In this document: piece by piece, positions 7,111 to 9,899 of the stretch
How the letters are laid out: each line of letters opens with the position of its first letter
Numbering within the stretch: position 1 is the stretch's first letter
Assembly: GCA_028275145.1 (NCBI GenBank)
Contig: JAQCNG010000142.1
Span: forward strand, 1-9,899
Length of the DNA: 9,899 bases
Reading direction: 5' to 3'
Source of the DNA: Halovenus sp.
Lineage (GTDB): Archaea > Halobacteriota > Halobacteria > Halobacteriales > Haloarculaceae
Notes under the pieces: model-generated
What the model saw: only the letters and a program-made list of their open reading frames with translations
What the model was told of the DNA's origin: nothing
The model's database searches: none
Position numbers and translations under genes: made by a program

Positions 7111-7117
7111 CTTTTGA
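7111..7117 (+). promoter_or_regulatory. putative TATA element for the 4-TM protein gene
   Basis: CTTTTGA is centred about 27 nt upstream of the GTG at 7141, the distance expected for a leaderless transcript. It is the only T-rich hexamer in this very GC-rich interval and favours the GTG at 7141 over an in-frame GTG at 7135. Confidence 0.45.
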
Positions 7118-7140
7118 GCCGACAGCCGGTATCGGTGGTC

Positions 7141-7584
7141 GTGGCAGAGACGGACACCCTCTCGACACTCCGTGTCGGGGCGATGGGCGGTGGTATCGGG
7201 CTCGTCGGGAGCTACGCCCTCCCGTGGGTTGCGGTGACCGGCGAGACAGTCTCCGGGGCCGGCAGCAGCATCTCCGGGCGGGAACTCGAACTGGTGCCGG
7301 AGTTCGCCGCCGCGCTCGGAATCCTCGCGGTCGCGCTCGCGGCCCTGCGCTGGCAGACCTGGACACAGTTGCTGGTGCTCGTCGCCGGACTCGCCGCCAC
7401 CGGAGTCGGGCTTTTCGGGTGGTTCTTTCTCGACAGCGACGCGGACCTGATTCGACTCGGCGGGCGGGCCGGGCCGCCCGGGTCGTTCGACCCCGGTCTT
7501 GGCCTGACGGTTGCGCTCGTCGCGTCGCTCGTGCTGGTGGCCGTCGGCTTTGTCGGTGCCCTGCAGGCGCTTCCGGAGCGCTAG
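7141..7584 (+). CDS. four-transmembrane-segment membrane protein, function unknown
   Basis: A 147-residue hydrophobic protein with four likely transmembrane segments at about 14-32, 52-70, 76-97 and 120-142. These are separated by a glycine/serine-rich loop (34-50) and a longer loop (98-119). I recognise no catalytic motif; it resembles the many uncharacterised small haloarchaeal membrane proteins. The frame is open upstream through the cysteine desulfurase gene, but that part is an out-of-frame shadow. The GTG at 7141 is supported by a TATA-like element 27 nt before it and gives the first sensible N-terminus. It begins 109 bp after the desulfurase stop. Its TAG stop lies in a CTAG that also encodes the stop of the convergent small gene. 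Confidence 0.75.
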   Translation: MAETDTLSTLRVGAMGGGIGLVGSYALPWVAVTGETVSGAGSSISGRELELVPEFAAALGILAVALAALRWQTWTQLLVLVAGLAATGVGLFGWFFLDSDADLIRLGGRAGPPGSFDPGLGLTVALVASLVLVAVGFVGALQALPER

Positions 7585-7754
7585 AGGAACCCGGCGTTGT
7601 GGGCGCTCGGCAGACCCACAGCGGCGAGCAACAGCGTGGCAGCGAGCCCCGCCACCAGAAACAGTCGCCGGGCCGCCCGTGCTGGCTCGCGCATCTTGTC
7701 GCGCTCGGTGCCGTCGCGGAGACGACTCGTGCCCACTCTCGGGTCGTTACTCAC
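7581..7754 (-). CDS. small single-TM protein, 57 aa, function unknown
   Basis: A 57-residue protein from a GTG start at 7754 with a basic N-terminal half (SRLRDGTERDKMREPARAARR) followed by one transmembrane helix at about 31-49. The basic side should face the cytoplasm. It is unusually basic for a haloarchaeal protein. The GTG overlaps the end of the upstream zinc-type gene by 8 bases, so the two are probably translated together. An alternative ATG at codon 21 would leave a 37-residue peptide. The frame extends further upstream to 7859, but that part overlaps the zinc-type gene and looks non-coding. The TAG stop is shared through CTAG with the convergent 4-TM gene. No known family is recognised. 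Confidence 0.6.
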   Translation of the reverse strand: MSNDPRVGTSRLRDGTERDKMREPARAARRLFLVAGLAATLLLAAVGLPSAHNAGFL

Positions 7755-7932
7755 CGTCCCAGTCCATCCGGCAACTGTCGTTGCAGAAGTGGGCGCTGTG
7801 GACCTGGTCGTCCTCGACCCAGGTGATGACGCGGTGCTCTGGATGGTCGGTGAGAACACTCCCGCAGGTCTGGCAGGTCGGAGCGTCCTCCGCGGCGATA
7901 TCCTCGTTGAGATCCGAGGTCGGATCTACCAT
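7747..7932 (-). CDS. small Cys/His zinc-type protein, 61 aa (DUF7576-like)
   Basis: A 61-residue protein with C20-x2-C23, then H30, H33, H45, H48, and C50-x3-C54 in HFCNDSCRMDW. The paired CxxC and Cx3C with an aromatic or Trp end resembles treble-clef/TRASH-like zinc or metal-binding domains. I believe it matches a haloarchaeal family listed as DUF7576, but that is from memory. ATG 7932 is chosen because a TATA element lies 28 nt upstream (leaderless) and the conserved part starts just after. The same frame stays open upstream to 8286, but that overlaps the divergent methyltransferase gene. It is the first gene of a two-gene unit with the 57-aa membrane protein. An inverted repeat covers its core promoter. 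Confidence 0.8.
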   Translation of the reverse strand: MVDPTSDLNEDIAAEDAPTCQTCGSVLTDHPEHRVITWVEDDQVHSAHFCNDSCRMDWDGE

Positions 7933-7937
7933 CGTGT

Positions 7938-7958
7938 GTACCGTTGTCGTGCCGGTAC
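7938..7958. promoter_or_regulatory. inverted repeat between TATA box and start codon of the small zinc-type gene
   Basis: GTACCG-N9-CGGTAC is a perfect 6-bp inverted repeat spanning 21 bp. On the minus strand it sits between the TATA element (7957-7962) and the ATG at 7932, a position where a bound dimer would block transcription initiation. A repressor site is inferred from position only. Confidence 0.35.
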
Positions 7959-7962
7959 TTAA
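7957..7962 (-). promoter_or_regulatory. TATA box of the small zinc-type protein gene
   Basis: On the minus strand TTAAGT (within GAAGTTAAGTACC) is centred about 28 nt upstream of the ATG at 7932, giving a leaderless transcript. It stands out as AT-rich in its surroundings. Confidence 0.6.
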
Positions 7963-7981
7963 CTTCATCCATTGCGTCTCT

Positions 7982-7998
7982 CCACCACTCGCTGGTGG
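7982..7998. repeat. 6-bp inverted repeat upstream of the small zinc-type gene promoter
   Basis: CCACCA-CTCGC-TGGTGG is a perfect 6-bp stem with a 5-nt loop, about 20 bp upstream of the zinc-type gene TATA element and about 80 bp upstream of the methyltransferase TATA element. It could be an operator in this divergent region; there is no further support. Confidence 0.25.
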
Positions 7999-8079
7999 TT
8001 CGGGGTATCCTCTGTCACCGGTGCTGAACCTCCGGCGGCACTCCCCGGAGAGAGTCGAGGGCGGTCCCGGCAGGCCAGG

Positions 8080-8091
8080 GGTGTCGACACC
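8080..8091. promoter_or_regulatory. perfect 12-bp palindrome abutting the methyltransferase TATA box
   Basis: GGTGTCGACACC is fully palindromic and directly adjoins the TATA-like TACTAG, so it covers the BRE position of the promoter for the MetE-like gene. A bound regulator would interfere with TFB/TBP binding. Function is inferred from position. Confidence 0.4.
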
Positions 8092-8097
8092 TACTAG
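8092..8097 (+). promoter_or_regulatory. putative TATA element of the MetE-like gene
   Basis: TACTAG is centred about 28 nt upstream of ATG 8123. A GGAG at 8110-8113, 10 nt before the ATG, could serve as a ribosome-binding site only if transcription starts further upstream, so leaderless initiation and a short leader are both possible. Confidence 0.45.
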
Positions 8098-8122
8098 TGG
8101 GCGGGCAACGGAGAGAGAGCCG

Positions 8123-9253
8123 ATGGGCGAGCGCACGATACGGACAACACACACCGGCAGTCTGCCGCGACCGGCGGCCCTCGAGGAGTTGCTGGCCGAG
8201 TCCGACAGGGACGAGACGTTCGAGCGGGCCGTGAGCGAGGCGATACGCGATATCGTCCGGAAGCAGGCCGAGGTCGGTATCGACATCGCAAACGACGGCG
8301 AGCAGAGTCGAATCTCCTACGCCGTGGACGTGACCGGGCGACTCGACGGCTTCGGGGAGGGGACCGTCGAGCGGGAGTGGCCGACCGACCTGGCGGAGTA
8401 CCCGGAGTACGGCGAACGGGTGCTCGGGGAGAGCGAGAACATCAGCGGCCCGGTCGCCACCGACGACATTGCGTACGTCGGTGAGGCGGCACTCGACCAG
8501 GAGCTCGCCCGCTTCGAGGATGCTGTCACGGCGACAGAGACCACCTTCGAGGGGCGGTTCCACACGGTACCGTCGCCGGGAGCGGTGCTGCGGTTCACCG
8601 AGACCACCCACCACGACTCCCGCCGGGAGTACGTGTTCGACCTCGCGGACGCGCTCGCCACAGAGTACGAACTCGTCGCGGAGACGGGTGCGACACTGCA
8701 GGTCGACGCGCCGGACCTGCTCGCGGGCTTTACGCTCACCTACAAGGACGAATCGGTCGCGGAGTTCCGCGAGCGCGTGCGGACGTACGTGGAGGCGCTG
8801 AACCGCGCGGTGGCGAATGTCCCCGACGAGCAGATCCGGCTGCACGCCTGCTGGGGGAACTACCCCGGCCCACACCACCACGACGTGGCGCTGGGGGAAC
8901 TGGTCGACCTGTTCTACGAGGCCGACATCGGTGGGCTGGTCGTCGAGGGGGCGAACCCGCGACACGCCCACGAGTACCAGACCTTCGAGGAGCACCCGCT
9001 GCCCGAGGGCTGGCGACTCGTGCCGGGTGTTATCGATGTCAAGACGAACATCGTCGAACACCCCGAGGTGGTCGCCGACCGACTGGAGCGGTTTGCCGCG
9101 GCGGTGGGCGACCCCGAACGGGTCGTCGCCGGCACCGACTGCGGGTTCGCCACGGTCGTCGACGGGGCAAACGTGGTCCACCCCTCGATTGTCTGGAAGA
9201 AACTCGAGGCGCTCGTCGAGGGTGCGGAACTCGCCTCCGAGCGCCTGCGCTGA
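8123..9253 (+). CDS. MetE C-terminal-domain-like zinc methyltransferase (cobalamin-independent methionine synthase family)
   Basis: A 376-residue TIM-barrel protein of the UROD/MetE superfamily. It begins with RTTHTGSLPRP (7-17), the signature of stand-alone MetE C-terminal-like proteins. The zinc ligands fit the MetE pattern: H241 and C243 in LHACWGNYPGP, C340 in AGTDCGF, with E275 (VEGAN) as the likely fourth. VDAPDLL (194-200) and IANDGEQ (55-61) are also family blocks. It lacks the N-terminal folate-binding half of full-length MetE. It could transfer a methyl group to homocysteine, or act on another thiol; the related epoxyalkane:CoM transferases have the same size and metal motif. ATG 8123 is supported by a TATA element 28 nt upstream; the open frame extends back to 7511 without protein-like content. 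It converges on the rRNA operon with 104 bp between its stop and the 5S 3' end. Confidence 0.85.
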   Translation: MGERTIRTTHTGSLPRPAALEELLAESDRDETFERAVSEAIRDIVRKQAEVGIDIANDGEQSRISYAVDVTGRLDGFGEGTVEREWPTDLAEYPEYGERVLGESENISGPVATDDIAYVGEAALDQELARFEDAVTATETTFEGRFHTVPSPGAVLRFTETTHHDSRREYVFDLADALATEYELVAETGATLQVDAPDLLAGFTLTYKDESVAEFRERVRTYVEALNRAVANVPDEQIRLHACWGNYPGPHHHDVALGELVDLFYEADIGGLVVEGANPRHAHEYQTFEEHPLPEGWRLVPGVIDVKTNIVEHPEVVADRLERFAAAVGDPERVVAGTDCGFATVVDGANVVHPSIVWKKLEALVEGAELASERLR

Positions 9254-9280
9254 GAGCTAGCTGCTGTCTCCGCGGTGTCC

Positions 9281-9301
9281 GTGGGAGTGTTGCCACTCAC
9301 G
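9281..9301 (-). terminator. second hairpin downstream of 5S rRNA
   Basis: GAGTG-TTGC-CACTC (9285-9298) is a 5-bp stem, extended by CGT/ACG pairing across a two-base bulge. It repeats the GGAGTG...CACTCACG arms of the hairpin at 9316-9335. On the minus strand it follows a T-rich stretch (ATTCATTCGTTCG) after 5S rRNA, so it may mark rRNA transcript 3' ends. On the plus strand it follows the methyltransferase stop by 27 nt. Confidence 0.3.
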
Positions 9302-9315
9302 AACGAATGAATCCG

Positions 9316-9335
9316 GAGTGACGGAGTCGTCACTC
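9316..9335 (-). terminator. hairpin downstream of 5S rRNA, candidate rRNA operon terminator or processing site
   Basis: GAGTGACG-GAGT-CGTCACTC is a perfect 8-bp stem with a 4-nt loop, 23 nt beyond the 5S rRNA 3' end on the minus strand. It is followed there by the T-rich ATTCATTCGTTCG. It is the strongest hairpin in the convergent region between the rRNA operon and the methyltransferase gene and could serve both. Confidence 0.45.
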
Positions 9336-9357
9336 ACGGAGGAAATGCGGTAGGAAT

Positions 9358-9479
9358 GGAGGCGGCGAACCGGGTTTCCCAGAGACTCTCGTACTCCAGT
9401 ACTCGCCGGAACGCTGGCGGGCTTAACTTCCGTGTTCGGGATGGGTACGGGTGTTGCCCCGCCGCTGTGGCCGCCTTAA
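9358..9479 (-). rRNA. rrf: 5S ribosomal RNA
   Basis: On the minus strand the sequence starts TTAAGGCGGCCACAGCGG and ends CCGGTTCGCCGCCTCC, with complementary ends forming helix I (GGCGGC/GCCGCC). Internal conserved blocks of archaeal 5S rRNA are present: CCCGTACCCATCCCGAACAC (loop B/C region), GGAAGTTAAGCCC, and AGTACTGGAGTACGAGAG with CTCTGGGAAA. The length of about 122 nt is normal for haloarchaea. The 5' end is well placed by the helix and by the adjoining tRNA-like spacer structure; the 3' end may vary by 1-3 nt. It follows 23S rRNA in the same transcript. No tRNA-Cys follows it before the convergent gene, although some haloarchaeal operons carry one there. Confidence 0.96.
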
Positions 9480-9562
9480 CGCCGACTCGCGGAGTCGAAC
9501 CGCGATACGTCGGGAGCGAACTCCCGAGCCTCGAACCGGACGGTTCGAGACGCCGTCGTCGG
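9480..9562 (-). other. tRNA-like processing structure immediately upstream of 5S rRNA
   Basis: In RNA sense (minus strand) the spacer folds as follows. CCGAC (9562-9558) pairs with GTCGG (9486-9482) as a closing stem. Inside are a 9-bp hairpin CTCGAACCG/CGGTTCGAG (9549-9530), a 7-bp hairpin TCGGGAG-TTCG-CTCCCGA (9527-9510) and a T-arm-like hairpin CGCGG-TTCGACT-CCGCG (9504-9488). The last is followed by seven acceptor-like bases plus one discriminator-like base, and then the first base of 5S rRNA. That matches the geometry of a tRNA 3' end, where tRNase Z cuts after the discriminator. In Haloferax volcanii tRNase Z has been reported to mature the 5S 5' end in vitro on such a tRNA-like element. 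There is no usable anticodon arm, so it is not a tRNA gene. Confidence 0.7.
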
Positions 9563-9604
9563 TCTGCCGATGTGTGGTGGCCGGATGGCCGTGTGTGCGT
9601 GCGA

Positions 9605-9637
9605 TCCAGATTGCGCCTGGACTCGTTTCACCGAGTC
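9605..9637 (-). other. 23S-5S spacer segment with alternative hairpins
   Basis: Just downstream of 23S rRNA two mutually exclusive stems can form: GACTCG-N6-CGAGTC (9620-9637) and TCCAG-N7-CTGGA (9605-9621). This is where the 3' half of the 23S processing stem (bulge-helix-bulge substrate of the splicing endonuclease) is expected in archaea. The 5' half is outside the window, so the pairing cannot be tested here. Confidence 0.35.
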
Positions 9638-9649
9638 AATGCGGAATGA

Positions 9650-9899
9650 ATGGTGGCTTTGACCAGTTAGTGCTCGCGGGCTGAATACCTCGTTGCCTCG
9701 GTACGTACACCCCGAGTCTATCGACCTCGTCTTTTACGAGTGGTCTCGATGGTGCCTCTTTTCCAGGTGGGTTTCCGGCTTAGATGCGTTCAGCCGTTAC
9801 CCCGTGTGGCGTAGCTGCCCGGCAACGCCCTCTCGGACGACCGGTACACCAGTGGCCACCACCCGTAGTTCCTCTCGTACTATACGGGCGTTCCCGTCA
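9650..9899 (-). rRNA. rrl: 23S ribosomal RNA, 3' end (partial)
   Basis: On the minus strand this is the 3'-terminal part of an archaeal 23S rRNA gene continuing beyond the right edge. The universally conserved sarcin-ricin loop AGTACGAGAGGAACT is at 9881-9867. It is followed by the conserved GCTGAACGCATCTAAGCCGG block (about 9793-9774) and GCCCGCGAGCACTAACTGG (about 9682-9664). The mature 3' end is placed near 9650 because the AAAGCC of the terminal helix lies at 9660-9655; the exact base is uncertain by several nucleotides. The direction 23S to 5S on the minus strand gives the orientation of the rRNA operon, whose 16S gene and promoters lie to the right of the window. Confidence 0.95.

Noticed and set aside
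5898..7157. Long minus-strand open frame (419 codons) antisense to the cysteine desulfurase
   Set aside because: It mirrors the third-position GC bias of the real gene and encodes no recognisable protein; the plus-strand SufS has all catalytic residues.
7933..8286. N-terminal extension of the 61-aa zinc-type protein to 179 codons
   Set aside because: The extension is antisense to the start of the MetE-like gene, crosses the TATA element and shows no protein signature.
8015..9181. Long minus-strand open frame (388 codons) antisense to the MetE-like gene
   Set aside because: Low-complexity, Val/Arg/Gly-rich shadow without motifs; the plus strand carries a conserved enzyme.
9254..9357. tRNA-Cys after 5S rRNA, as in some haloarchaeal rRNA operons
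   Set aside because: No T-arm or cloverleaf is present; the space holds only hairpins and ends at the convergent gene.
9480..9562. A true tRNA gene between 23S and 5S rRNA
   Set aside because: The T-arm and acceptor 3' strand fit, but the other two hairpins have stems of 7-9 bp with 2-4 nt loops, so there is no D-arm or 7-nt anticodon loop, and the 5' acceptor pairs over only five bases.
1..9899. Mobile elements, CRISPR arrays, toxin-antitoxin or defence genes
   Set aside because: I looked on both strands for transposase or integrase motifs, regularly spaced repeats and terminal inverted repeats and saw none; gene content is chromosomal housekeeping.

Overview
The window is a GC-rich segment of a haloarchaeal (class Halobacteria) chromosome. 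Four things point there: the proteins are strongly acidic; there is a fused NuoCD subunit directly after NuoA and NuoB; TATA-like boxes lie about 26-29 nt upstream of several start codons, as expected for leaderless archaeal transcripts; and the 5S and 23S rRNA sequences are of archaeal type. I cannot name the genus from the sequence alone.

Layout. Positions 1-1731 (minus strand) hold the start of a respiratory complex I-like operon in the order nuoA, nuoB, nuoCD, with adjacent genes joined by ATGA start/stop overlaps. nuoCD runs off the left edge. Upstream on the same strand are purE (1828-2550, purine biosynthesis) and a 65-residue protein with a C2H2-like zinc-finger pattern (2624-2821). 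A UvdE-type UV damage endonuclease (2945-3838, plus) is divergent from the small zinc protein and converges on a CaCA-family cation/Ca2+ exchanger (3924-4976, minus). An AT-rich divergent region of about 260 bp containing a perfect inverted repeat separates the exchanger from a Tat-exported halocyanin-like copper lipoprotein (5236-5670, plus). A SufS-type cysteine desulfurase follows (5784-7031), then a 4-TM protein of unknown function (7141-7584). That last gene meets a minus-strand pair of small overlapping genes tail to tail, sharing a single CTAG: a 57-residue single-TM protein preceded by a 61-residue Cys/His zinc-type protein. A MetE-like zinc methyltransferase (8123-9253, plus) then converges on the 3' end of an rRNA operon on the minus strand, of which 5S rRNA (about 9358-9479) and the 3' end of 23S rRNA (about 9650-9899) are present.

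Together these are mainly housekeeping and stress functions: respiration, purine and Fe-S/sulfur metabolism, copper electron transfer, ion homeostasis, UV repair and ribosome production. I see no transposase, integrase, CRISPR array, toxin-antitoxin pair or phage gene. The most informative non-coding structure is in the 23S-5S spacer. Three consecutive hairpins, closed by a short stem, end in a tRNA-like T-arm plus acceptor-strand geometry placed exactly so that the tRNA 3' processing site falls at the 5' end of 5S rRNA. Other notable points are palindromes at two core promoters, an uncharacterised overlapping pair of tiny genes, and unusual residues at functional positions of the exchanger and the UV endonuclease.
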